From Melieria omissa (taxonomy: Eukaryota; Arthropoda; Insecta; Diptera; Ulidiidae): a DNA stretch of 64,000 nucleotides. Under the pieces are notes generated by a model. That model was not told the DNA's origin, ran no database searches, and worked only from the letters and a program-made list of their open reading frames with translations. Location: contig OZ020268.1 in NCBI GenBank assembly GCA_963971225.1, positions 14,733,032 to 14,797,031 on the forward strand. The letters are read 5' to 3'. A program made the translations under genes and the position numbers. Below are positions 1-13,100 of this stretch, one piece after another; the first letter of the stretch is position 1, and each line of letters starts with the position of its first letter.

Positions 1-443
1 ATGTCCGTGTAGCACTTTCTAATTGCAATCTGCTTTGTTTTGTTTTGTTTTGATTTTGACAATTACCAGCTGTTAGAAGCGATTCCAGCTTTCAATTTCT
101 ATGAGGCAGCGCAAAATGGGAAGCACTGGTACTTGCATTTGATAAACCGCAAGTCTCCGTATCTGGCTGACAGCAACTGTCACTTTGACAGCTACCCCTT
201 ATCGAGACATCGGATTTCTTCAGTGTATTTTCTACACTTTTGTGCCGTGAATGGTTTTACTTGTTTGGCCCCCAATGTTTTTGTGAAAGGAAGGCGCAGA
301 TATTTGGAGTTAAAAGACACCGCGAACGGAAGGGGTTATGGAAAAATAGGCTGAGTAAAAGACTGTTGTAGGGAAATAGCAAAATTAACGCTGAGCACTC
401 GCACAAAACCATTGCTGACGCGACTGCCAAACGCCACATAAAA
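1..443. other. upstream/5' UTR region of ebo
   Basis: No convincing coding exon is visible here. An open frame runs through 40-354 (+), but its translation shows no recognisable domain. The stretch lies directly upstream of the predicted ebo start at 444 and probably contains its 5' UTR and promoter. No TATA box or other core element could be assigned with confidence. Confidence 0.4.
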
Positions 444-3400
444 ATGGTGAGTAATGGGCGTTATCAGCGCGAAGGATGTGTGGGGTACATAATTAGGCCT
501 ACATAGTGTATGTGGGCTGGCCTGTGTGTCTTTTCAGCTAAAACGCATTAACGGCCCTCCACGCAATCGTTAGCCGGTATGGTTTTAAATAATTCCCTTT
601 GTTTTCTCTTCATTTGCAGTCTTCCTCGCTGCCCATGGTGGAGACACTACTGCGTGAATTCTATGAACCTGCCACGCCAAATACACGCAAGCGGGAGATC
701 GAAACCGAACTGCTGGCTTTCAAGGTGCAGCCAAACACATGGCAAATGTGCCTGCGAGTGGCCGTTTCTCTGGAAGCCAACCAATTCGTCTGGTTCTTCT
801 GCACATCAACGCTGGAGCACTGGATTACACGCCGTTGGACGCAATTGTCGGCCGCTGATCGTACGGCGCTGCGCGACACCCTGTGGAACGTATACGCCAA
901 CCTAGAGGTGTCACAAGTGCCGCGTCGCCAACGCGACACATTCGCGCAACTGATTGCGCTAATGGGCAAGCGGGAGTTCCCCGACGAGCACCCCGGCTAC
1001 GTGGCGAACTGTCTGCAGCTGACCCGTTCCACAAAGTTTCTGCTGGGTGTGACACTGCTGCGCACCACGTCCGAGGAGGTAGTCAGCGGCCGGGACTGCG
1101 TGACGACGGAACGAAAGAATTATTTCCATTCCTGGTAAGATGCTTGGCCCACCCACATATATTTACATAATACAATAATTAATTGCATTATGATATATTT
1201 ATATGCAACGGCTGTGCATTTTCAAACTCTTAAATGTCTGTCTGTCTGCTGTATGAATATTCAGCTGTCACCGAAAAAAGCTAATGTTTGTGTTTGTTTT
1301 TGTCTTATGTGCTTGTGATGTGCTAACCTGTTGCTGCCGCTTCTGTGTGCAGTATTTCCATGTTTATGCCCGAAGTTTTGGACCTGCTCACAAAGTATTT
1401 ACTAATCGCTGTTTGCCATGTCAACGGAAAAGACATCCATTCCCTACCCAACACCCTCATGGACTACACCCTAACCACATCGCTGCCAAATGACAATCAA
1501 CTGAGGTAAATGTTGCCGTCAAATCACTCCTATTCGGGTCTAATGCGGGTCCGATGTTCTTGCAACTTGCAGCTCCTCCACACTGGAGCTACTCACATGT
1601 GTGCAACACCTCGTCTCATGGATTCGGACTGATCTGATCTCAGAGTATTTTCTTATGAGCATACTGGACTTGGCGCAATGGCGCGCCAGCCATCAGGAGC
1701 TGTCGTTGGCGGCGCTCTCCGTGCTGAATGAGCTGATGTATCTGCAGAAGCCGCTGCCGTACGCCATGACCATGATGTCCGGTGTCAACGGGCTGCTGGA
1801 CCAGCACAACACCACCAAGCAACAGAGCGAGATGTACGGTGACAAATTTAGGGAACTGCTGCGACTGTATACGGTGAAATATTGGCCGAAGATGATTCAG
1901 GAGAATGAGCTGTTGGAGAGCTTTCTGAAGTCGCTTTATTGCTGCACTACAGCCAGTGAGTAGTCGAGTTGTATAGTGGGCGCGAGTAGTAGATCAAGAT
2001 TTGCATTTCGATTTAGAAAATGGGGCACTGGACTTTACGGAAAAGCTGGAAATTTGGACGCCCATCATCAAGGGTTTGGTACAGAATGCGAAACTGAGTC
2101 GCTATACTGACATCATGAACCAGCTGGTGATGGAGATAATGCGCCGCACACAATTCGAATACAATAAGGCTGAATTGGAGCTGCTGGATAACGAAGTAAT
2201 GGAGGACAATGCGTGCGATGTGGTGAGCATAAATTTCTTTTTCAAGTCTTCATTCACGGAAATGTTTGTGAAAAATTAAAAGCATTAGTATAACAAGATT
2301 AATTAAAAAATTGTCTCCTCGTAGACCCAAACCGAGTGGCAGCAATTCCTCACGCAATGTATCGAGTGTGTGGCACTTGTTGCCGAATCACGTCCAGCTG
2401 CCGTATTCGTGCAGGTTTTCTCCTACTGGGCGCGCCCCCACCAACAACTTCATGCCGTCGAAATCGATATGGACACTGGCAAGCAGTACGAAGTGACGCG
2501 CAAACTCAAGTGCCACAGCTACAATGAGTGCTTGCGCGACTTGTCGACCGTATGCCAGGCAGTGGTGCGCATAGCGCCATTGATGACTTCCGACTCGACT
2601 GACGTGAACGTCGAAATGAACCGCCGCCTGAAGTCGCTGACAGAGAACTTGGTAGCGTTATTGAGATTTTTCACCAGCAACAAAATGGCGACGATAAACG
2701 TAGACAAATCGACCTTTCAGACTGACTATGATTATCTGTAAGTGAAGTGTGCAGTTGCGTTGATTTAAAACGCTGGTCTTATCATTGCCAATTGTTGATC
2801 CTTTGCAGTTATGCTCAAGCACTGATGGCCATGTGCAGCATTTTACCTATGACGATGCATGTGCAATACGGTGAACTGTTGCCGTTCTTATTCGATGCAC
2901 TCGACATCATTCTGCTACCAGGCGAAGTGGCGGCGCCAATAGTTTATATAGCTGCAAGTAAGTGTGTAGGAGCCAATTGCTGGAATGTTACCAATGGTGA
3001 TGAATATTGGTGTGTTACAAGTTTCGAGAATCGTCTCGTAGATTTTCATATATTAAAAAACTATGCCATGATCGGGCATCACAATGGGCCTTTGGGGCCT
3101 CCGAGTGTACTTGCTGAGAACCAGCAAGCCGCCTGTCTTACCTAACCTAACCTATGCCAAAAAACTTTGACTTTGATTGAAATTAACTATTTGGGAGTAT
3201 CATGCATTAATGACTCACAGAGTTAACCCCTTCAAGGATTACTTTAAATAACTCACAAAATATTAAGTAGCAATTTTTAAGCTGTTTTCGACCTTTTGCA
3301 GGTAAATTGTTGCTGTGCATTTCCTCTGTGATACGACCAAAATGTCTTTTGGAAGCTGCAGTCATAGTACGTCTCATGCAAGCGGGACCTAGACTGTCAC

Positions 3401-5029
3401 ATTTGCCCCGTGAAGCCATTGCCAACATATACATCAGCCTGATTGGCTACCTCATCCTACCGTGGAAGAATGTCGAGGAAGATCAACAAAACTTTCCACG
3501 TCGCTGCTCTCACGTAGGACACCACTGATAATGTTATCTTAGTTTTTACTTTTAACTTGTCTGATTGATTTCTTGGTCCCGTTTAGCTGCGCGAATATAT
3601 AGAATGTATAGCACAGAATTTTCTTGAACTCGATTCGAATGCGCCACTGTCCAAGGCTTCGGCACATACCGTGAGTCTGCTAGGTATATTAAGCCTGGTT
3701 GTTGACTACTTTAAGGGTTCGAGTAATACCGCAAAGGATATGCTGGCCACAACATTGACGGTAATTTTGCTATATTAATAGGTTTTCGAAATGAATCACT
3801 TGATTCTTTTATGGATATTACTCCAAGTATTAAACATTAAAACGAAAAGCATCACAGTTTCTCGAATTAACAGCTGTGCATTCTGCGCCGACTAAAATGT
3901 CTTATTATTTGTCCTTGCAGCCTGTCATCACGAAGGCTTTGATGCTGTACAACAACTTTGGTCTAAGCAATGATACAATTGCCCATGCCGTTGCCGAATT
4001 CAGTCTGAGCCTGTTACGCACATTGTCCAATCAACTGGGATCCCAATTCATCAAGGAGATGATTTCGCTGTTTATTGCGGTTAGCAGTCGGTAAGCACGA
4101 AAACAAGAATTTTCACGAAGTTAAAACTGTTTAACTGATTTGAATTCATGACAGGGAACAATTGAGTGTGCGGCAACTGACAGTGTTGGAGAAGATCCTG
4201 CAAATGTTTCAGATAATTGTGGAACAACCGGGCAACACATGGACATCGATGCTGCCCTCCATTCTGAGCTTCACCATTGAGCAAGTGATGCCACTACTGC
4301 AGCAGGACATAACTGCACTCGACGGCACCGATGTGTCCAGCATCGTTTATGCGCTTTTCGATAGGTGAGTGCTTACACACCTATCCATATCCACTCATGC
4401 ATCGATTCATCTGGCTTTGGCTATTTGCTTGCAGCATTTTGAATTGCAAGTGGCAGTACTTCTATAAGTCGCACGTGCAGTATAACGGCTCATTGCTGCA
4501 GACCAGCAGCGACAATCTGCATCCGGAGCAGTTCATGGCCATACTGAACGCCTACGGCCAGGTGTTGGTTAGCGGCACCGATCCGAACATTGTGCGCATG
4601 GTGCTGCTGTCCATGCAGAACGTGAACGACCGCTGGCGCCTGTATCAGCGACCGCTCTTCAAAGACAATTTACTCGCTTCATTCCAAAGGGCGTTGATAA
4701 CAGTGCTGCTGTCCGGCGAGGGCGCACTACATTACGAACTGTTGGCGAACGCACTCTTCGCCATGGGCCAGGTGGATACGCTGAAGCTGCGCGAATGCTT
4801 TGCGATCGCCGGTCTGCCCATCAATATGAAAGTTATCGATGAGATTTGCTTAACAACGGTAAGGAAATTCTCGCACACGCTAGCTGCTTGCTGTCCCACA
4901 AACAAACAACTGACTGATCGCATATGTTTTGTGTTTTCTCTTTTATTGCAACAGGACATTCCAACATTTTCACAGAAATTATCCCAGCTGATACAGGATG
5001 CACACTGTGTACATCTAACGCAAATATAA
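444..5029 (+). CDS. ebo: Exportin-6 (ellipsoid body open), 13 coding exons, 1028 aa
   Basis: Karyopherin-beta family nuclear export receptor; in animals exportin-6 carries profilin-actin complexes out of the nucleus, and the Drosophila orthologue is ebo. Coding exons by GT/AG signals and phase: 444-446, 620-1134, 1353-1505, 1573-1955, 2017-2222, 2325-2737, 2809-2957, 3302-3513, 3587-3760, 3921-4090, 4155-4364, 4435-4858, 4955-5029. They sum to 3087 nt with matching phases. Recognition rests on colinear similarity to human XPO6: N-terminal RKREIE near residue 25, TTSEE near 155, TEWQ..L near 420, and a C-terminal DIPTFSQ corresponding to DLPSFTQ in human. The chain is HEAT-repeat-like and alpha-helical, slightly shorter than the roughly 1100-residue human protein. 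The start is unusual: exon 1 contributes only the ATG, followed at once by GTGAGT, and exon 2 continues SSSLPMVETLL. An alternative start is the Met at 635, inside exon 2. Confidence 0.9.
3141..3154. repeat. short CCTAA repeat in an ebo intron
   Basis: Nearly three units of CCTAA/TTAGG lie in the intron between the exons ending at 2957 and starting at 3302. They follow a stretch (about 3060-3135) richer in GC than the rest of the intron, which may be the end of an unidentified interspersed repeat. The tract is too short to be telomeric. Confidence 0.4.
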
Positions 5030-5370
5030 ATTATGCTATTATTTGATACATCAGCATGTAGTACATAAGTATATAATATAAGTATGTATGTAATTTTACG
5101 TAGGACATCATAATGTGAGTTCTCTCACCACTTTCGATTGCGATTTATACTCCATTATATCTTTTACTTTGCTTAGTTTTTGTTTTAACACATTGACCAA
5201 CTTCATCGAGATTAGCTTAGGTACTTTTTATTGTTCCTCCACCCATCATCATTCACCATATGCCATTCTCGCTCCCACCATTGGATCGCTAGCACTTGTC
5301 GCATGTATGTTTATTCGTATTCAATTTGTGTACTTGTGTATTTTCTAACGTTTAGCACTTGGAGAAATGC

Positions 5371-5376
5371 AATAAA
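5371..5376 (+). terminator. poly(A) signal for ebo
   Basis: AATAAA lies 342 bases after the ebo stop codon, followed by a T-rich stretch around 5405-5415, which fits a cleavage/polyadenylation site. The interval 5030-5400 is therefore taken as ebo 3' UTR. Confidence 0.6.
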
Positions 5377-5628
5377 CATTTTACAATAGTGTATTGAAAA
5401 TCTGCCTTTTTTTCTGCTCACATGCTTATCGTCAACGGAATGTAGAAGAGGCTACTGAATAGCTTTTGTTAGTTCACCGCGCGCTTGGTGTAATACTTCG
5501 TTTCCAAGTAGATGTATTTAAAGAGCATCCATTAGATTTGGTCAAAAAGTTGTTGAACGAGTAAAAGATAAGAAGAAGCAAGAAGTGTCAACACTCATTA
5601 CAGCAGAATAACCATAAAGCAAAAGACG

Positions 5629-5818
5629 ATGACTTAATTGTTCATCGCCTCTCGGAAGCTACTGAAAGATTGCCAAAATAGAGACATTGACTTGAGCCGA
5701 AAAAGATGCCTTTCCTCATACAACATGACACGCTCCAAAATCTGATCAGATTTCTACTCATTGAGCAGAAATGTATGGGGTGTTGTTCAATTGTATGAAG
5801 AAGATCCGAATTCAATGA
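5629..5818. repeat. left copy of a ~190-bp duplication
   Basis: From ATGACTTAATTG at 5629 to the edge of the Harbinger-like element, this stretch is repeated in the same orientation at 6904-7098 with scattered substitutions and a short indel near 5770. The right copy has a longer open frame (6981-7211) with no domain I recognise. The two copies flank the element at 5819-6900. Confidence 0.75.
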
Positions 5819-6900
5819 GCCCTGTTCCAGAATCCGAATCGGATCGGAAATGGATTTGATTCCGACCGTCGGTGTTCTACATTCCGATTATCGGAAATAT
5901 TTTCAGATGCAACCCTGTTCTCAAATCCGATTAAGTTCGAACGAATTTGCATCGGAAATTTGGTGTTCTGCATTCCGAGTATCGGAAATTTTTGTCGAAA
6001 ATAATCCGTTAAACAAAAAGCTGGTGGAATTGAAATCGGAAAGCAGCAAAACGAAAACAAATAACGAAAATGTAAGCAAATAAATGAAACATCGTGTTAA
6101 ATTAAACTAGTAAATTGATTTTTAATCACGGGAAAGCATAATACTGCTGAATTAGAAAATAAACGGAAGCATTTAACGCAGTCGCTGAACGGGCAAGGAC
6201 CACCAACAAAAAGTGTAACGGGGTGGAAAAAGGTTAGAAGTAAATTAAATCAATTCATTTTCTAAAATTTTCTTCAATCATAGACCTGAGTTGATTGGAA
6301 AAGTGAAGTAAGAAGGAAGCTGGCGCATAATAGAAGAGAAGCTTAAGCGACCGGCGGTGGATCTTTTAAGAAGCACACACTTTCCGTTGATAGCGTTGAT
6401 CGTTGATAGCCTCCTTCGGCAAGAAATTGAAAAGCCGTCGCCAATTTCAATTCTGGCGAAATGGCATTGCCGAAGAAAAGGTTGCACTTCGGTGAAGATC
6501 ATGTTGAATGCTGCTTTATTAAGGCGGTACTGAGCAGTAAACCTTAAATAGGAAATTTTGAACATAACTGAAATGTCTTGTACTAGAATCTGGCAATTCC
6601 ATCGGATTGCTGTGGTCTCGCAAAATTCTGCGCTTTACTTTTTCAACGGCGAACCGCTCGTTCTCAAGCAATACTGCCAATAAAAAAACCCAACTCATTA
6701 AATAAAATAAAAAATCTTACACAATTTTACAATTGCCTTTTTCATTTGAACATTAAAAGCAAACAGCTGATTGAAGGTTTGTTAATTTGCTAACAATCGG
6801 ATTCGAAATAAACTTTGAATGTGACAATTCCGCTCGGATTGCAGAACACCTCTTCAAATCGAAATCGGATTTCATTTCGATTCGGATTCTGGAACAGGGC
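5819..6900 (-). mobile_element. Harbinger/PIF-like DNA transposon relic, 1082 bp
   Basis: The ends are perfect inverted repeats of at least 23 bp: the left end begins GCCCTGTTCCAGAATCC at 5819 and its reverse complement closes at 6900. On the minus strand, 6278-6565 encodes a degraded fragment (QYRLNKAAFNMIFTEVQPFL) resembling the N-terminal region of Harbinger transposases; a second frame nearby reads KLATAFQFLAEGGYQ, a typical block of that family, so at least one frameshift is present. The DDE catalytic domain is missing. No clean three-base target duplication is visible. Class assignment is by motif memory and is moderately sure. Confidence 0.65.
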
Positions 6901-6903
6901 TGT

Positions 6904-7098
6904 ATGACTTAATTGTCTACCGCCGCTCGGAAGCTATTGGAAGATTGCCAAACTAGAGACATTGAGTTGAGCCGAAAAAGATGCCTTTCCTCATACAACA
7001 TGAAACGCTACAAGATCTGATCAGATTTCTACTCATTGAGCAGCCTGTAGAACCGAATTTATGGGGTTTTGTTCAATTGTATGAAGGAGGTTCGAATC
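6904..7098. repeat. right copy of a ~190-bp duplication
   Basis: Direct repeat of 5629-5818, starting three bases after the right end of the Harbinger-like element. It extends somewhat further right than the left copy, which is cut off by the element. Origin unknown. Confidence 0.75.
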
Positions 7099-10000
7099 CA
7101 ATATGGTATTTTAGCCAAAAATTCAAACATTTCCATTGCAAAAGCACACAGTCTCCAAAAACAAAATCATTTTCTCAATGGTATGGAGTCAGTCACTCAA
7201 TGCCAAGCTGAATGCAACTACTGAATATTTCTTATCTTTATCGCACACTGAATGAACCAGTGAATCACAGGTTGGTGTAAATGAGTGCAGTCGTGACATA
7301 CATGTAAGTCATACTTCCAATTTCAAAGCGTGTAACTATTTCCTTCCGAATAATTTCAACCACTTAGTCCCACCCCCTTCTGAAACAACTCGTTTTCTGT
7401 GTCACATAAACAAAATTCAGTGCCGCCGAAACGTTCAGCCGGCCGGCCGCCCACTAGCGCCAAGTTGGAGCATTTTCATTTACATCGATTAGTTGCTTTA
7501 TTTGTAACAACGGTTTGATTTTTTTGTTGCGTGTATAAAATATACATACATTGCATACATACATACATCGTACATCAAACAGTTTTCAATTTCAATGTAA
7601 TTTTCTTATTAAAGCCAACAGTTTCTCATTTAGTTATTGGTTGCTTCTTCTATTTCAATCTAAACCTTTAAAGATATTATTTGTTTGCACTTTACGCAGA
7701 ATTTGTCAGTTCGTGCGGCGCTCGGAAGGGACGAGCCAGTGCTCAATATCCCTGCAAGGTACAATAAGGTACAGTTTATGTATGGGTTTATGTGTGTGTG
7801 TGTGTGTGAGTGCGAGCGTACATTTGATTTGCTGCTTCGCTGCTTCGAAAGACAATTGCAACACCAGTTTCACATGCAATACAACGACAACAACAAGCAC
7901 ATGCACTGCAACTACAACTGTAAAAGCAAATACGCCCACTGTGCATGACTCCTGGCCAACGCATTCACACCACACAAACGTCAGCCATGCACGCTTGCGC
8001 CCTTTTGCGTCACAAACATATGCAAATATATGTAACGACAACAACAAGACCACAGCCCTACATAAAACATAATACATAAGCGCAGATATTCGAGACGTGT
8101 GCGACAGAAGTGGATTTCAAACAAATAGCCAGCGCCAGTGTCGAAGCGTGAAAAGGCATTTATTGTCACTGCTTAGGCTCCATTCCCCTTCCGCACTGCC
8201 TATGCGCGTTTCTCCAGTTGCCATGTGCGCAATGGCAGCGCACGTAACTCTATAAAAACAATTCAATTCAAATCAAATCAAATCAAATAAATATTTGTGC
8301 TGCATCGGTGATAGGATTACAGCCGCGTGCTCTTCATTCAAATGCCCCATTGACGAATGGCCAATGCGGCGACGTTTTGCTGCTGTCGCCGCGGTGCGGT
8401 GCTGCAATTTCATTGTTTACGTTCTGTTTTAGATTTTTCGTTTCGTTTCATAAATATATTCACTTTTATTTTCAAGTTTTGCTAGTTTGCTTTTTGTGTT
8501 GGAAACATAAAATTTGTTCTTAGAAAATATGCAAAACACATAGGTACATGTAGGTATACACACACGTTTACTGGTAGGAGAGTTCATAGTCATAATCGTT
8601 GTGCTCAGTAAGTGCAATTAGACGTACAATAATTTCATTTAAAATCATCATCATTGAATCGGTGACGTTTGACATTTGTAATCTACAATGGGCGCTCCTT
8701 CAGCCCGCCCGCTCGACCGTCCACAGCTTTGTTCCTGTTCGCACACAGCTGTGCTGCTGCAAAATCTCTCAAGTGGCAACATACGCGCACAGCGCATACG
8801 ATGCAACGCAGCGCTGTTCGCAAATACATATATCCATGCTACGTATTGTATACTCAACATTTTGTATATTTTCCTCGATTTCTATTATATACTTTACATC
8901 ATATGCTATTGTACATATTCAATTAGATTGAATACTCGCAAACAGTTCCAACATTAACACATCCTTTTAAATTATACAAATACAAATATATATATATATT
9001 ATAAATATAAATAAACGAGCATATTAGGAAAAATGCAGGCGTGGTTGCTTGGTTGGTTGGTTGTTTCTTGCCTTGGCCAATGGCTGGAGGTGTGTGTGTG
9101 AGTGCGTGGCACAGCCACAGACATCGACGACGCCACTACCCCGGCTCATTACCATACTCGGCTATCACTTATGTGTACCGACATTGTTCTTTGCACATCA
9201 AATGATTTTAGTCATTGTTTTTATTTTTGAGTTTTGCCTTGCTCTGCTTTTTTTGCTCAGCTTACTTTGTTCAGTTTTGCTCTGCTTTGATTTATCAATA
9301 GTCTATCTTCAGTTCGGCGCATGCAACGATTTAAGAAATTCAATTTCAAATAAAAAATATAAAGTTTACATGTATAAAAAAAATGGAAAATAACTGATAA
9401 GAGAGTGAAGAGAGTAACAACACTGTTAAAAATGTAAATCTAGCATGAAAACAAGTTGTTCAGTTAAAATATTAAGCTTACATACGAGTAAACATTTCAT
9501 GTACGATTTACAAATATCATTTAGACAACATTTAAGAAATACATAGTTTCCTCTTTGTATCGGTTCATATATATTGTATATATATATATCATTATATCAA
9601 ATATATATGTTATATGTTTAGATTCCTTTTCCTAACTTAACACTGAAATATTTTAAGAGACAAGAGATATCTTCACATATATGCATGAAAAACATCTACA
9701 CGTAAATGCTGTGAGAGAACACCTCCAGCCCTCCCCAAATCAACGATCAGTTCAATTCGAACGCGCCTAGCACTCGTCTGCTCACTGTACCGCCTGCTCG
9801 GTTGGCCACTGCACCGCCCGCCCGTCTGCCCGTCTCATTTGCCAGCTTGTAAAAATTTATGTGCGATTTGTTGTGTGTGTGTGTATGTGTGTACGTGCAT
9901 GCGTGCGCGCTTGAAGACCTCCGAAAAGTACCTACAACTACAGCCCGTAGTTGGTAAGGAGTGCGAGAGAGAGGAGGTTGATCGTAAAGCTGTTGATGCT

Positions 10001-10100
10001 GGCGTTGGCGTTGTGTGCAAACAGCCGATTACCAATTGCCAATAGCCGCTGTCCCTGGCCGCAATAGCAGCAATGTCAACTGCCCATGCCATGACTGGTT
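7099..10100. other. spacer and probable HDAC4 3' UTR
   Basis: No exon with recognisable protein similarity is seen. The stretch holds a (TG)n run at about 7791-7808, (AT)n near 8987-9000 and 9575-9590, and another TG-rich run near 9872-9895. Because HDAC4 ends at 10101 on the minus strand, the right part is presumably its 3' UTR; several minus-strand AATAAA candidates exist (for example complementary to TTTATT near 8158 and 9220) and I cannot choose among them. Confidence 0.4.
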
Positions 10101-13100
10101 TTACTTGGCTTCATCTTGGTCCATGGGTTCCTCCGAATCATCACGTGATAACGTTCTACAAATGACAACCATCTTTACATTAATCCAGACAACCTGGAAA
10201 CACGACCGCCTTCTTACCTATTCATCGACTGCATCGAAAGCCCGGCCATAGCTGTCACGGTTTCCGACTCGTCGTGTTCAATTTTCATCGCGTCAAGTGC
10301 GGACATGCCCACTGTGTGTGCTATTCGACGTACGCACGGCCAATGCTGCAACTGTAATCAATTGATTATGGTATAAATTAGTTGGAATGTAAAAAATTTG
10401 TATAATCCATCTTAATCCATCTTGATGGTATAAATACCATTATTGGTATTTACTGAAACTCACCTGTATTGCGATGGTTTTTTGCAGTGTATCGATGGCA
10501 TTCTGGCAAGGTTGTCTGTTCAGCTCAGTCTCCGTAATCGGCGACAATGGGTCGCCAAGTAGGGCGCGTACACACTCTTGAGCAGAATCACAAATCGCCG
10601 GCAGATCGTAGCCACCTTCCAGTGCAAGCACCACCTTGCCATTGGCCAGGTGCATTAGTTCGCGTGTCATGAAACCGAAACATGCCGGCGACACCAGATA
10701 GCCGCCCAGTGGCGGCGGGTGTCCGGCGGCCGCATCGAACCCTGCCGACACTAGCACAATGTCGGGATTAAAACACTTTGCGATCGGCATCACAATTGTA
10801 CGGAATGCAGCAATATATTCGGCATCGCCTAGGGGCGGATCCAATGCCCCGGACCAGGAGATGTTCACATTGAAGCCCAGGCCGGCACCAACACCACACT
10901 GCTCAAAATAAACCAATTTCAGTACATTCAATTAAACGCAAGTAGCATAAACGCCGCAAATACCTCTGTGGAGCCGCCGGTGCCTGGGAAGAAGTTCCCA
11001 TCGTCATGTCTGTGTATGGACAGGTACAGCACATCGGGGCTATCGTAAAATGCCTGCTGTGTGCCGTTGCCATGGTGTACATCCTGCAAAATGACCAGAA
11101 CTCCATGTCAATTTGAAAAAGCATGAATACAGCTGAAGCGCCAAGCTGTACTTACCCAATCCACGATCAGCACTCGCTTCATTTCGGGCATTCGCTGACG
11201 AAGCAATGTCGCCGCAATTGCAACTGAATTGAAAAAGCAGAATCCCATTGCAAGATTCGACTCGGCGTGATGGCCCGGTGGACGCACCACGGCAAAACCA
11301 TTCTTTATGTCACCTTTGGCGGTCTTGAAGGCCAAGTCGATTACACAGCCGGCTGCCATGCGGGCAGCGGACGCCGTGTGATCCTTGTTCCATGTGGTGT
11401 CCAAGTCGACACCGAAGCCGCCGCACGACAGGCGCACAAAACTCACAGCCGGCGCACTTTCCAGTTTCTGTCTGTTTAACTGGCAGGGATTGGAGCCGAA
11501 CAGCAGTGCATGCGCTTCGGTGTGCACCGTCTGTAGCTCCTCTTGCGTGGCTTTGCGCGAACGCAATCGATCGCAACGCTTTGCCAAGTCAGTTTCGCTT
11601 AGGCGCGCCCAGATGCTCTGCAGCCGCCCACTGTGCTCCGGATGCACCGAGTTGTCGCCGCATATGCAGGCGTGCTTCTGCATCAGGTTGTCGTATGCTA
11701 GTCCGGTGGTGATCTTGTGTGAGGGAAATTCGTTTGTTTGCTTGGAGCTGGCAGCGGCCGCACCGGACGGAGGCATGGCTGCGGCGGCGGCGGCGGCAGC
11801 AGCCAATGGCGAATACGCACTGCCCGTTGCGATGGAGTAGTCAAGTAGGCGCCGTCTGTGGGGGACTGTGAGATTAACTGGCGGAATATGGTCGGCGGAT
11901 GATGAGGTGACTATCGGCGACGGATACTGGCCTGTGTCGGGAATTTGACTAAGGCCATTCGGACCCATGTGTACCAGCGGGCTGGAGAGTGTTCTTGAAA
12001 TCGGACGAATTAAGCCTCTGGCTGCATCATCGGCCTGGTAATTAGGAAAGAAAACGGAACGGGCTAAGTGGATATTATTTGCTGGGTTCAAGCTGGAGGC
12101 TAACCTGCAATGATTGCATGTAGAGGATTTGACGTTGCTGTTGTAGGTATTCCTGGTCGCGCACTTTGCTCGGCTTGTTCGGCATGCACGCGGCCATTTG
12201 GGCGGTTGTGGTTTCGGGCAGATTCTGAGAGGTGCTGGTGGGCACTATACTGGTCAACACGGTCTTGGGCGGCTTCTTCTTATCCGTCAAGTCAATAACT
12301 TCGGCGGCGTCGTCTTCTTCCTTTAACTGCGGTTCACGGCCAGCGCCACTGCGAGTAAGGACAGTTTGCCGAATTTTCTGTGTAAGTAGCATGTGCTCGT
12401 ATGCTTGTCGCTCGGCCTGCAAAATACAACAAGGAACCTAGTTAGAGTAACTTTTAATATACGTTTGAATAAAATAAAAATAAATTGCTTTTCTTATTCA
12501 TTGTTAGCGTCGATATAAATTCCAATTCCAATTTAAACAAATCCTTTAGTTGCCAACATTACTTACTTCATTATTTTCGTAATGTGTTTGACCAATGTTG
12601 ATTTGTCCTGTTCCGGTTAGCATTGGATGGCCTAGTGGCAGCGGAGCCGATTGGGTGCGCCCCAGCGGACGATGGCCCTGTTTGTTCAAATGGGCATGCG
12701 CGACTTGAGCATCGGTTATTGGCTGGCCGTACATGGCCGGCGGCGGCGGCACTCCTCCAACTGAGCTGGTCACATGCATGCCGGGCGCCGTGTTGCCACC
12801 GACCTGTATGAGCGATGATGCAGCATGCGCCTGCGGCGGCACCACATCGCCCGTCAGCGAGGCCTGCAACGACGAAGTGGACGTTGCCGAAGCGGATCGC
12901 ACCACTGGTGCCGGTGTGGGAGGGACGGCGCCAGCACCTATTGTGCCGCCAGGTGGCGGCGGGTGGTGCTGACGGCCGAACGACACAGCCAATGGATTGT
13001 AGTAGGTGGGCGCCGTGGCCGTGCCCACCAGGTTCGGGACGTGTTGGCGCAGTGCGGCCAGCACCGCGTAGTTGGGGGCGTTCGCGTGGGCGTGGTGCGG

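Noticed and set aside
40..354. Open frame of 104 codons upstream of ebo
   Set aside because: No domain, no family resemblance, and composition typical of chance; it ends before the well-supported ebo start.
3141..3154. CCTAA units resembling the insect TTAGG telomere repeat
   Set aside because: Fewer than three units inside an intron; flies lack TTAGG telomeres, and such short runs are common.
7085..7105. GGTTCGAATCC, like a tRNA T-loop/B box
   Set aside because: No matching A box, anticodon arm or acceptor stem, and the same place in the duplicate copy at about 5800 is altered; it is part of the direct repeat.
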